A DNA stretch of 64,000 nt from Tamarix chinensis (taxonomy: Eukaryota > Streptophyta > Magnoliopsida > Caryophyllales > Tamaricaceae): contig CM060180.1 in assembly GCA_030549775.1 (NCBI GenBank), positions 26,431,590 through 26,495,589 of the forward strand. Reading direction: 5' to 3'. This document shows, piece after piece, positions 37,801 through 50,586 of this stretch (position 1 is the stretch's first letter; the number at the start of each line of letters is the position of its first letter). A program made the translations under genes and the position numbers. Below the pieces are notes generated by a model that saw only the letters and a list, made by a program, of their open reading frames with translations, ran no database searches and had not been told where the DNA came from.

Positions 37801-39500
37801 GTAGGAGCCTCTCTATTTTTATCGTAAGTGTTTTTTTTTTATAATCAATGAATCTTAATACTTGATCACTTTAAAATTTTGAAATACCAAGTATATTGAA
37901 TAATTTAGTCAAAAAATGAAAAACATTTTAATTTATTTGACTTTAGTATCACATGTACTTCTTATAAAATATAATTTTTTTCATTGTTCCATCATTTTTC
38001 ATTTGAAAAAATAATATATATATATATTAGGAGTGGTTTTTGATATCGATGATATTTTTAATTATTTAAAAAGTCTACATAAAATTTAGTAGATTTATCT
38101 TTGAAACAAGTTGGCTGCATCAATCTAACGGTAAAATTTTCCACAAATCATGTTATAAGGTATTGCTAGTCTAATAATTAAAATGTTTGAAAGCAACCTA
38201 TCATGCTCCCCGAACAATTCTAAAAATCAAAATGTATGATGCATTATGAAGCTTCCATGGAATTTAACAAATATCAAGAAACGATTATAAGATGATGATG
38301 ACTTTTATTATGATGCTAGACCACTTGTATTTCCCTTGTGTGCGTTTTATGAAAAAAAATAATAATAATAATCTTGCCGCATATACAAAAAGAGGAAGAG
38401 GGGATTATAAAATGGTTATCGCAAGAGACCGCGTTCATCATATTGTCTTATAAATATTGTAAGCAAAATATGTTTGTGCGGCACAATTGTCAATCTTTGA
38501 GCCAAATGGTGGCTCTAGCGCCTCCAAAATGAGGTCAAACAAATGAATACAAAGACTGAAAAAAATGACACGAAACAACACCTACCATGGAGCCTATAGA
38601 GCAGTGATTCATAGGTAGTGATCTAGTACGAGCAATAAATTTTTTCCAATAAAATTATAATCGACCTGTCCCTAATAAAGTAGGCGCGAATTCCCTCATT
38701 GTTGAATGTAAGAAAGTCAAAAGTCACGTCTAGACCAATCTTTATGTTCACAAACAACTATCGTTATAAATTTTACTTTTATTTATAAATAAGTGTAATA
38801 TGTTCTGTATTGGTGGAAATTTTTTTTGAACACCGTTACTTATTTTAACTTTTAATCTTACTTAATCAAAATTCTAACATTAAGTAGAGTAAGTACAAAA
38901 TTTACATTAAATATGTACAATTGAGACACTTTTTATGCTTACTTTTTAATTTTTATATGTTGAGTTAAATTATTTAAAAAAAAATAACAAAACTATTGTA
39001 TAGGTATATTATCAATAGATACATCAACATAACATGCATATGCAAGCGTTTACCAATTTAAATGGTTCTTATAAAATTTAGGCATGTAAATTTAAACACT
39101 TTCAACTAAAGAGAATTATAAATGGATAATTAGTATCTAAAACACACATTTGATGGTTATTATCTATAATCAATATTGAGTTCAAAGAAAAGAGCGAATG
39201 TGGATACCATGGGCCCATGATTATCATATTAAAAATGCACCCAACACAAAAAGTTGAGCGTAAGGGAAAATCAATCATGGATCTTTCAAAGGGCCATGTA
39301 AGAGATATGATGACAATACTTAAACATAGACAGTGCATAGTTTAGGGAGAACACAACTTCGACAAAGTATATGAACATATATACCTGAGAGGACCGTTGC
39401 ATGTAGTCTTGAGATTCTATGGAGTAAGACTATAAATGTACCAAGCAAACTTAGAAGCCAGCTTAACTTAGCTCAATAAAAGTTTGGTTTAATTTATTCA
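37801..39500. other. AT-rich intergenic DNA, nothing recognised
   Basis: Short frames only. The stretch 39160-39440 is more complex and may belong to the retroelement relic to its right, but I cannot assign it. Confidence 0.4.
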
Positions 39501-39501
39501 C

Positions 39502-40092
39502 TTATTTGAACAAGTCAAGTTCAAGTCTTATTTCTAGACCATCCAGGACAACTCCATCTTTGAATATAACGAACCCTGGAAATGTGACTTTAGACACAAA
39601 GAAGACATATTTTTCTAGTTTACCATACAATTTGTTGTTCCTAAGATCTAGGAATACAAGCCTTGAGTGCTTTACATGATCTTCGCTACTAAAGAAGAAC
39701 ACAAGAATATTACCAAATTACACTACAACAAACTTAGAAATAAAGGGTCTAGGTACTTCATACATGAACCTCGTGGAGGTACATGATGCATTTGATAGCT
39801 CAAACAACATAACCATCTATTCATACATGCCTCCATTAATCTTGAGTGCAGTCTTCCACTTAGCCCCTTTCTTCATTATAATTTCCCATTAGATACTCCT
39901 TAATTCAATAATAGAGAACACACTATCATTGTACAAACAGTCTAACGAATCAAGAAGCCTAGATATGAGATACCTATAATTGATGGTAATAATGTTGATA
40001 GATCTACTATCAACACATATCCTCATGGATCCGTATTTCTTTGGCACAAGAAAGGCCGAAACTACACAAATGACCAAAGGGAAACATGAATC
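39502..40092 (-). pseudogene. Ty3/gypsy reverse transcriptase fragment (dead)
   Basis: Read leftwards from 40092, the translation shows the gypsy RT order: VSAFLVPKKYGSMRICVDSR, then INIITINYRYLISRL, then WKTALKINGG, then LSNASCTSTRFMYEVPRPF, and finally EDHVKHSRLVFLDLRNNKLY and PGFVIFKDGVV. In the family the catalytic segment reads YFDDIL. Here, near 39720, it reads stop-F-G-N-I-L, so the active site is lost. Stops and frame changes interrupt it. It lies in opposite orientation to, and directly abuts, the copia relic starting near 40095. Confidence 0.8.
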
Positions 40093-40094
40093 AA

Positions 40095-41251
40095 TCCATG
40101 TTGTTGATACTTGCTTATTGTAGGATTTTGCATGAAGAGGCCACTAGCAATCGGTAAAGTACAAGGTGGTCTTTACCACTTGAATGACACATACAAGTAA
40201 TAAGTCGCAAGTACTAGTGTTATTTCTTTGCATGCTTCCAACAAAATCTTTAATAAATATAGTGTCATGATGTGGCATTGTAGATTAGATCGCTTACTTA
40301 TGCATAAAGTCATGTCACTATCATTATTTCCATGTACTCCTATTGATGCTAACACACACTGTTGAGTTTTTTCTCAAGCGAGACAATACCAACTTCCTTT
40401 TCCATATAGTACTATTCATGCATCTCATATTTTAAGCTAGTAAATATTGATGTATGGGGCTCATACTGTACTCCTATTTATGATGGTCACCAATATTTAT
40501 TGACCATAGTGGATGACTTTAGTCGATCAACATGAACTTATCTACTTTATCACAAATGCAATGTATTGTCCTTCCCCAAATTAGTTTTACATATGGTTCA
40601 TACTCAGTCTCATGTTAAGATTGAAACCGTATGCTTTAACAATACTCTAGAAATAGGGTCAAGTCATGCTGCTACTCAATTTTTTATTGATAATGACATA
40701 ATCCACCACACTAGTTGTGTAACTATCCTACAACATAATGGTGTGGTAGAGAGAAGACATAAACATTTACTTTAAACCTCTTAATCTCTTCCTTTACAGT
40801 TCGACCTTCTCTTAAACTTCTCGGGCGATTGCGTTGTTACTATTACCCATATTATAAATCATTTCCCCTCCAATATACTTCAAGGAAATACTCCCTTCCG
40901 GCATTTATATGGCTCTTCACTTAATTACTCTCACCTAAAAGTTTTTAGCTACCTTTGTTATGTCACCACACTCGCCCACAATTGAGATAAGTTTACTCCT
41001 TGAGCCTCGCCATGTATATTCATTAGGTATCATTTTGGTAAGAAAGGTAACAAGGTTTACGAAATATATAACCACTCATATCATTCATTTTTGTTCATAC
41101 GTTACATTTCATGAAACAATTTTTCCTTATAAACTAATGCTATCCACCATTTCTGATTTTGTTCTTCTCCCTATTCTCGATGATATACTATTTTCTACTT
41201 TTTCCTTTCATCCACCTCCTATAACTATTACATTTCATTCTATACATATAT
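40095..41251 (+). pseudogene. Ty1/copia polyprotein relic, 5' part (GAG-pre-integrase and integrase)
   Basis: A pre-integrase-like segment (GKVQGGLYHLN, then WHCRLDRLLMHKVM) lies at about 40150-40310. The integrase core follows from about 40450 (YFLTIVDDFSRS-like; then HTSCVTILQHNGVVERRHKH at about 40708-40770). Later fragments match the post-core region (ILQGNTPFRHLYGSS, LKVFSYLCYV). Stops and frameshifts are frequent. The 5' LTR, gag and protease are missing, with the relic beginning at a gypsy fragment. The coding sequence is interrupted at 41252 by a solo LTR and resumes after 44384. Confidence 0.8.
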
Positions 41252-44200
41252 TGTAATACCCTAATTTTAGCTAACCCTTATCGTGAATAATTAATAACTT
41301 AACCTAATCTTAATCTCAAAAAGGATATTTGTTCCTTAATCTTAAATATTAACCTAATCTTAATCTTTATTTTGGGTTATTAATAATTTTTAAACTAAAC
41401 CTAACTTTGGATGTTGAATAATTAATTCTAATATAATTTCCTGATCTAAATTATTTTTCCTTTCTTCTTCTCTTTTTCTTCTTCATGGCTTCCTTCTTCT
41501 TCCCTCTTTCCTTGTGTGAGTCTCTACTCCCCTGAGCATTTTCCTTTTTTCCATGCTTAGACTCTAAACCTACATACCATACCTTTATCGTCACCTCCTC
41601 AAATCTTTGGTATAAGACATTGAAAATTTTGCCCCCATGCTCTCCACTACGTCCACATCCCTACCTTACCTCCTCTCTCATCCTTCACCATTTGCACCAC
41701 CTCTCTCTCCCTCTCTCGCACACACACACACACCACTCCACTCTCTCTCCTTACTTAAAATTTCATTACTTAAATCCCTCACTCCCTCCGATACCATCGA
41801 ACACCCAACCTGACACAACACCTTCTTATCCTCCTTCATTCCTTCCTTGTTTATTGACGCAGACATCACCCAAACTTTCCCACCACCAACCACATAGAAC
41901 CACCATTTTTCCTCATAAACCAAACACCACAATGAACCCATAAATCCCTCCATCATTTACATTCACAAACCCATGTCAATTACCCCATTGTGCACTTCAC
42001 AACCTGCCACCATTACCTACCTCTATTCACCTCCATTGGCTTTGACACAAAGTATCATTACACCCTCTTTTGCAAATTTATATAGTGCTCTTTCCATCCA
42101 TATATTCGACCAAGAATTTTGTACCTCCTTCATTTGTTGTGGCATTAAGTGCCACTCCCCCCTCGGTGAAGTTTTACTGCAGCCACTCGACACTTGTGCA
42201 ATCTGGTACTGCTCCATTTTTCTCCCACCTTTGCCTGAGCCTTTAATTGGTTGTAATATTTAAGTTATAATTGTGTTTTACACCTATTTTTATGTGATTT
42301 GCTAGATTTTTAGGAGGAGGCGGGTTAGGTTATACATGCTTAGAAATCGATGTCCTTTAAGTAATGATATAAGTAGTAGTTAAAGTATTTGCGCTAATTG
42401 TTATGTATGATTTATGCATCATAATGTTGTTATGATTATGTTTTTAGTTCTATGTTGATGATATTATGATGTGGTAATGTAGTACTATATGATAGAAAAT
42501 AAGCAAGAACGAGGAAGCATGCACTTATACGTTATTGTTGCAATAATCATTATGTTATAAGCCTTAAGTGAATTAGTATGACATATAGTAAGGTAATGTG
42601 GGTTGGATAATTGTAGTTAGTGGAAAACAAGTATATTTAATATACATGTAGATGTAGAAAATTTAATATTAGAAAACAATGACATCAAACATGTAAGGTT
42701 TTTGTGAAATAATGACATTCAACTATTATTAAGGGCATTTTGGTCAATATGAATTATATATAATTTTTTTATATTTTATCATTTTCAATGGTTTAAAATA
42801 TTATATGAATAATATGTGAAATTTTTTAATTAATTATGAATAGCCTTAAGTCTAAATAAAATGAGAAAATGTCTTAAGTTGGGAATAATAACCATAAAGG
42901 TGGTGTTTTTTATTATATGTATAATATGTTGAAGTTATATTATAATTTTAGGATATTTTGTTGATATTGAAATTTTATAAATTTATATTTAATTTTTTTA
43001 TATGCATCTTATAGGAACATTTATATCTAACATGTGAAAATAAGGTTTTGTAGGGATTGTGAATAATGACTCTAGAGATTGGGTTGTTATCATATGTGTA
43101 AGACATTAAAGTTAAAACTTAATTTTAGGATCTACTGATAATAATAATAATATTTGAGGAATGTATGCTAAAATTGGTGGATAAATAATCAACGTGGATG
43201 AAGTTATGCTTATAAGATGAAATTAAGAATTTTTAGGAAAATTATGGACCTATTCCTTGAGGTTTGTCTTGATAACTATATGGTTGTGCTTTACGTGTTT
43301 CAATTATGTATTTTTCATATATGAGTGTGTCCCACATTATGATATAACCAATTATGAATAAGATATTAATCATTTAAAGTGAAAGGTCACATGAGTCAGG
43401 TCGAGGTATTTTGTGTGTGTGTTCCACTTAACGATAGTAATGGCTCGTATGTATTTTTTTCTTGAACGGTACATCAGTCTATTCCACTAGATTAAAAATA
43501 ATGGGCCCTTAACTTAAATTGAATGAGAATATAATTATGATATAAGTAAATAATGAAAAAGATATTAATCACTTAAAGTGAAAGATTATTTGAGTCAAGA
43601 TCGAGGTGTTTGTGTTTGTTTCATTGAACGATAATAGTGGGGCGGCTATTTTCCCCCCTGAGAGGTGATTTAGACCTTTTCCACCAGTTTAAGAATAATG
43701 GTTAGGCGTGTTTTAATCTAGTATATATTGGGTGTGTTCCACCAAATGATAATAATGTCTCAGGTGAATTTTTTCCTAAGATGCCCTTCAGTCTGTTCCA
43801 CTGGATTAAGAATTGTAGAATCCTTGAACACAATGTAAATAAAAGAATGGTTTATGCTTATATCTAATAATGAGTTATGGAATTAGTATTTACCTTACAT
43901 CGTTTTATGTTCATACACATGTATGCTTATTCCCTTTTGTATCCTTACTTCAACTATATTACCTTATTTAATACATAGCATATTGATCATCCTTTTCATG
44001 GGTTGCTCATTCCCATAAGTAGATCCACCTTGTTTTATATGTGATTGTTGATTTCTATTTTTGATATTCTTGCCTATGATGAGAGCTAATCGGGTTGTAA
44101 TAGGGTATGATTATTCAAATATCTCTATCTCTTTATGGACTATTAGTCTACTATTTTCATTATACATATTTCATTACATCTATTTTTTATCTTGTAATCA

Positions 44201-44384
44201 AGTACTTCCCCCTCCCGATTCCTAGTTAAGAGGTTACCTTTTTCTTCCATCTGACATAGGCTAGGTATAGGGAGTGTCTCTTCTATGTTGGATGTAGCGT
44301 GACACCCTTATGTTTTGTGTTTTGACTTCAGTAATCAACTCTTTTAAATAAAAACTTTAAGTCCCTAAATTTACGGGTATTACA
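41252..44384 (+). mobile_element. Solo LTR (3.1 kb, gypsy-type) inserted in the copia relic
   Basis: It begins TGTAATACCC and ends GGGTATTACA. Flanks are TATAT (41247-41251) and TATGT (44385-44389), a 4/5 target-site duplication. Copia pol sequence lies on both sides in the same orientation. Internally it has a C/T-rich segment (41600-42260), a (CA)n run near 41718, and diverged copies of the TTCCACY...AATAATGG block (43420-43810). It aligns with the three pieces of the LTR at 4852-16530. Frames of 60-107 codons in the C-rich part are not genes. Confidence 0.85.
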
Positions 44385-46192
44385 TATGTATCCTCGCCTA
44401 TTTTAGCTTCTAATTCTCCACATTCACCACTTCCTAATTCTCTTGAAATTATTTCACAACCACCGCCAATCCATATATCTTCAAGGCCTCGTAAATCTCC
44501 AGCTCACTTACATGACTATATCTACTGCATATCTTCTTATCCTCATAATTTCACCTATTCACCCCCTTATATTACTCCCAAACATTTTTGTTTTTCCCTT
44601 ACTCGTTGTAACAAACAACTCTTGCAATCTCTTCATCAAGCACGTAAGCCTTCTTCTTATGAAGAGGTGAATACTTCTATAGAATGGTAGGATGTTATGT
44701 AGAAGGAGTTTGAGGTCCTCAATGCAAACCAAACTTGGGATCTTGTTCCTCTTCCCAAAGGCAATAAACCTATTACTTGTAAATGGGTTTATAAAATCAA
44801 ACATAAAGTGGATGAGAGTATCGAATATTTCAAGGTCATACTTATTGTTAGAGGATATATCCAAAAGGCCAGTATTGACTACAGTGAGACTTACTCTCCA
44901 GATGTCAAGATAACCACTGTTTGAAGTCTTATTACTATTGCTACTAAAAAGCCCTGGCATATGCATCAGGTGGATGTAAACAATGATTTTCTACATGGAG
45001 ACCTCAATAAGGACATTTATGTGCATCCTCCATTGGGTTTTTCTCTACCTCAACCATCATATATTTATCATTTAATGAAATCTCTTCACGACCTTAAGTA
45101 GGCCTCTCGACAAGGGTATGCTAAACTCGCTACTTCTCTTTGCACTATAGGGTATTCCATATCTCAAAATGACTATTCTTTGTTCTACAAACACAAATGT
45201 TCGTTGATGGCTTTTATTACCGTCTATGTATATGATCTCTTAATCACATAGAATTATGATATGTAAATTTCAGCACTGAAAGTTCACTTGGACAATCACT
45301 TTAAAATAAAAGACTTTGAACCTCTCTACTATTTTCTCAGTATTGATACATTCCAACATCCTAACAGTGTTATTCTATCTCATCAAAATTTTGCAGAAGA
45401 TGTTTTCAAAGAATTTAATTGAACTGCCCTTGCTATGACCACTCCTCTTAATCCAAATCTTTAGCTTTCTCCTTTGGATGATGACCATTGTCCTAACGCC
45501 ACACTATATTGTAGTTTAGTTGGAAAAATTAATTTTCTTACCCACACAAGACCCGACTTTGCTTTATCTATTTAGTATTTTAGTCAATTTATGCAACATC
45601 CTCATTCTTTTTCATCTTGTTGCTGTCATGCATACTTTATGGTACATCAAGCATGATCCGAGTTTAGGGTTGTTTATGTCATATACACTTGATTATTCTC
45701 TACAAGCTTTTTTGTGATTCTGATTAGGATGCATACCCTACAACTAGGTGCTCTGTTAGTGGTTGGCTCGTTATACTTGGATCTCCCCCCATTTATTGGA
45801 AAACAAAGAAACAATCCACCAATGCTCTTTCTTCCATTCAGGCTGAGTACAGAAACATGCATCAGTGTTATTGATGAAATCGCTTAGCTTACTTGTACTT
45901 TACATGAGATGGATGTTCCCAATGTTACCCTTTTACCTTTGAAGTATGATAAGCAGGTCACTATACGCATTGCCAAAAATTCTATTTTCCATGAACAAAC
46001 CAAATACATTGATTTGGACAATCACTTTATTCGGGAAAAACTTCTTGATGGTCTCATCTCTGTCTCCCGTAACCCTGCTTCCTATCAACTTCGTGATCAT
46101 TTTATCAAGTCTTTATCGCACCATCTCCACTCTCATCTTCTTCCTAAGTTGAGGGTACTCTCTCATTCACACCCTCCAACTTGAGGAGGGGG
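44385..46192 (+). pseudogene. Ty1/copia polyprotein relic, 3' part (reverse transcriptase, RNase H)
   Basis: The RT region starts near 44690. NQTWDLVPLPKGNKPITCKW (offset by a frame change) is followed by YKIKHKVDESIEYFKVILIV, SETYSPDVKITTV, then HMHQVDVNNDFLHGDLNKDI. The catalytic YVDD motif of copia RT appears as YVYD at about 45224-45235, so one catalytic aspartate is lost. RNase H fragments follow (RCSVSGWLVILGSPPIYWKT, then SSIQAEYRNM, at about 45745-45860), then the usual C-terminal segment, and a polypurine tract GAGGAGGGGG immediately before the 3' LTR. There are many stops and frameshifts. Confidence 0.85.
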
Positions 46193-46430
46193 TGTTGACA
46201 TATGTAGGGAGTTGTTGACCAACTATAAGTTTGTTAGTTTGTTCATTGTACTTATAACAAACACTTATTATTAGTTTGTATCATGTAAGCTAGAGCATAT
46301 AAAAGCTGGCATCGTATGCTCATTGTACACATATCACAATAATAAAAGAAAAGCAGTAATAGTCTTCTTCTCCCATCTCTCTTTTTTCTCTCACTTACGA
46401 AGCTTCTCTGCCAAAGTTTAATGGTAGTTC
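46193..46430 (+). mobile_element. Copia 3' LTR
   Basis: It begins TGTTGACATATGTAGGG directly after the polypurine tract. TATAAAAG near 46296 and an AATAATAAAAGAAA signal near 46338 follow in the usual LTR order. The right boundary is not certain (TCTGCCA near 46415 is one candidate end). The matching 5' LTR is absent from the window. Confidence 0.7.
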
Positions 46431-48233
46431 CAGTACAAGAAGTTCGGGGAGTTTTGAAGTTTTGGATGTACTTATTGCTTGTTAAATAATAAAGGCGGTG
46501 TTATTTTACCAATGTATAATAATATTGAGACCATAGCTGAGCATCTAACTACTCATTCACTAATAGTCAATAGAATGACCCAACAGTGTGTTGTAGTGTC
46601 TGGAATCAACGTTCTAGAAAAACAATATTGGAGTCAAATCGAAGTCATCAATGGACTAGCTGTTCATTGGAATTTTATGGTACCGATTCTGATAGTGGAA
46701 AGATAGAAAACAAGGTAATTAAGGAAATGCTTCCTTTACGGCCTAGAATCAACACCAAAGCCGCATTCTGACTTGCATAAGAGAGACACAAATGGTAATC
46801 ATCATAAACAAATATCGCAAGCTATTGGGCGACACTCGACAGTAGTATACTAATCAAAGTTTAAACTTTAATCCCTTCATTAATTGATGTATAATAATGT
46901 CGGGCAACATAAATTATGACATGTGTAATGTTTTTTTTTTAGCTCCGGTTCTTACGGATAGTGGCCATTTCATCACGTCACAAAAGTAAAAATGCTAACT
47001 CTGGAGTATAAAACTTTGTCTCTCACGAAATATAGATCCTACAAATGCGATATTTATAATTATATGTATTCTCTTATGTGAACGAATCCTCTATAAATGC
47101 AATGGTTATGCGTGTGACTCACACTAATTACAAGACATTTATACAAAATGAAAATATGCATGGAAGGCATTATAATTTTGCGAGAGTAGAATAGGGCAAA
47201 TAATATGAAGGTAAAAAAGTTATTCCCTCATTTCATAATAAATAATTTATAATAATTTTATTTTTATTTTATCATTTTATAAAAGTGATAAAGAATTTAA
47301 ATCCATATTCCTAAACTTATCACTATTTCTTCCTCTCCTCTCACCTCATCACTTATTCATACCATATTAATATCTCTCACAACAATATAACCATTCAAGT
47401 TGGTATTTTCATCAATTTAGGTAATATGTATCTTGTAATTTTAAATGCATTTTTATTTATAAATCTGACTAAATGAGTTATTGTTCAAAAATTAGTCCTA
47501 AATTAAAAAGAAGAAGATAAGAACGTTGAAAATTGTTAGAACTTAGTTAGTGATTATACATCTAATAATTTACCTAACATATTCTATTCATAACAAAAAT
47601 AAAAAATGACAATAAAAACCTATTATCATTTTATCTAAGTTTTGTGTCGCTTAACACAGAGAAAACATGTGAGATAACCATTGTTTGTAATAATAGAATA
47701 ATACTTTGTAACAATTAATAGTTGATGTGATATATATAGTTGTTGTTTTTAATAATTAATAATGATAAAATCATACTAAAAAAATTAATCATAATTATAT
47801 ATACTAAGTAATAAGAATATTATTAATCATGATTATCAATTAATTAAAATATTTATAGCTATTAATTTTATTCTTATTAGTTATACAATTCAATATTATT
47901 TATTATCAATAATAGCATTTATTATTTTTAAAGTAATATAGTATTAATAATAATTTATATAATTTTAAAAGACATTATTGATTAATAATTTGGAGTTTAT
48001 GGGCATATGGGGTGAAGGGTGTGGTGTAAGGATATATCTGTCACACATTAAAAAATATAAATAATTATTATTAAGACAAATTAGTCCAAACTTATCTTTA
48101 TATATCAACTTATTTTAGTCAAGATAAATTATCAACTAATTTACCAAATAATATAATTACTACTAAATATTAAATTATCCAAATAGACTCTAAGTAGAAC
48201 AAATGTAAGATTATGACTATGACGACGATGACT

Positions 48234-48288
<55 letters not shown>

Positions 48289-50586
48289 ATTTCATTTAAG
48301 TATTATGATATTAGACTTAATATTTTTTAACATCATATTTTTTATATAATTTTATATAGCTACATCTACGTTTATATAATTTTACTTAGGCATGGACACC
48401 TAAATATAACTAAAAAAATTAAGTTTGGTTATGTGAAATTATATAAAATATAAATTACCTAAAATATATAAAATTTGTCTGGATAATTTACATAATATAA
48501 ATGTAGATGTAGCCAAATAAAATTATATTATCTAATTAAATTTAAAACATGCAGGTACTTGTGTGAAGTTATAGAAAATATCAGTTACCTAAAATGTATT
48601 AAGTTGAATGTTGAGGTCTCTAAATAAAGTTTATCATAATAATAATAATAATAATCACTATATAGGACTATTTTATAAATATATTAAAATTGTAAGGACG
48701 TTCAGTAAAATATTACATGTGTTGGTAAGTTTTGGACCGTGAAGATTTTATTTATTTATTATTATTATTTTCTTAACCACATGGCACATCTATACAACCA
48801 AGTACAATGGATTGGACGGCTATAATGGTAAGTTATACGTCCCCTAAATGATAAAAGATCGCCTTCTTTAGTTGTTGATGTAGAATATTTGGGGATGGAG
48901 AAAAAAGTAGATATTTAAAAAAAAAATCAATATTCGGTTGCGGATATTCAATTTGATATTTTAATTAGAGTATTTGAGACTTATGTACCATTTTAGGATC
49001 CTGACTTTCGATTGTGATGGTTTAAAAATCTTAACTATTTTCTTACATGATGGAAAGATCAAGACTTTTGTTTTGACAATTAATGATCTAAACTTTTACT
49101 CTTTTACCGGCCAACTTTTTGATAGGATACATAATATACTATATAAAAATACACTAATACCGTGAGTGATAATTATTTTATATTTTTTTTTGCTTTATAA
49201 AAGCTAGCTAGATTAATGAGTAAACACTGACCCATTTTTATTATTTTGTATTGGTACATATATATGTTAAAGATGTCTCGACAAAAATATTTAAAATTAT
49301 TATGTTATGCAACCAATTTTCTTATATTAATAGCCATTGCATACATCTTAGTTCATCCAAAAAATAACATTTGAAATAAATAAAATTTGAGGTTTTGAAA
49401 ATAATAAAACTTAAGTTAAGGTCTATATACAACTTAATTGACTTATAAAAAATATTACTTAAAATATGAGATTTTCATAATATAATTAAATAAATTAATA
49501 AAATCTATCTTCCATGCCATTCGTACATATAAGACAAAAAACATATTTTGAGATATATGATAATATTGTATTAGTTATTTTGAGGATGCATTGAAATGTT
49601 TCTAACAAAAGTATTGGGATATATAATAAAATTGCTTTTATAACTCATTTATGTAAGTATTTTTGTTAGAACATTTTACACATATATGTCCATAAAAAAT
49701 AAGATAGCATTTGGTTATTAGTTTGGATAATTTTTGTTAATTAGAAAAAATACAAATTATTTTATCATTGAAAATATTAGTGCATTTTTTATATAATATA
49801 TTATGTATAGAAATGTATATTTCATCTATGAACTATCTTAAAAAAATCCATTAGGATCCTTGAAACCTAAAAAAAGACTTTTATATCCTTGAATCATAAA
49901 AAAAAATTAGACGATTAAATCTTTTAAAAATAAATAAGAAAAAGTTAAGGTCCTTAACTTTTAGAAATTGAAATCTTTTGTTCTTAAACTACACTTTGGT
50001 TGATGGTTTAAGCTAGTCTTATTTCCTCTTTTTCCTATATTTGGATAATATTGTACAATATTATGAAAATAATATATTATATATTTAATATATGATTACA
50101 TATTATTATAGAATTGAAGGTATACTAAATTTATTAAAACATACTATGTTATATTTTAGATGCATTGTATCGTAATGTGGTTTGGAACATATTATATTAT
50201 ATTATGTTTATTATAATTAAGTTTTCAATTTTTTTCCAAATTTATGTGTTTTTATTATATAACTTTCTAGTTGAAAATTGATATGAACATAACTGTATAT
50301 AATTGGATAAGGTTATTTGACTTTGAATGAGGTTACATATATTATTAATCATCAATAATAAGGTGAAAATTATTATATTGTTTTTTTATTAATACCAAGT
50401 AGGGGAGGGGAAATGAAAAAGGAAGAGATAATGATAAATTCCTAAGTGAGTCCGACTTATCATGAATCATCTCTTATAAAGGTGTGAGGCCCACATTTAA
50501 AATGTATTTATTACATTATTTTTATATAAAATAATTCATGGTAAATCGGACTCATCTATAATTTTTGAAGAGGGAAGACACCTTAT
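46431..50586. other. AT-rich intergenic DNA, no gene recognised
   Basis: Includes a possible Stowaway-like element at 47223-47477 (left end TTCCCTCATTTC after TA, right end AAATGAG), a (TAA)n microsatellite at about 48238-48287, a shorter TAA run near 48639, and otherwise simple AT-rich sequence. The few open frames have no motif. Confidence 0.5.
48238..48287. repeat. (TAA)n microsatellite
   Basis: About 16 uninterrupted TAA units. Confidence 0.95.

Noticed and set aside
41620..42263. ORFs of 107 and 96 codons
   Set aside because: They lie within the C/T-rich part of the solo LTR 41252-44384 and have no recognisable domain.
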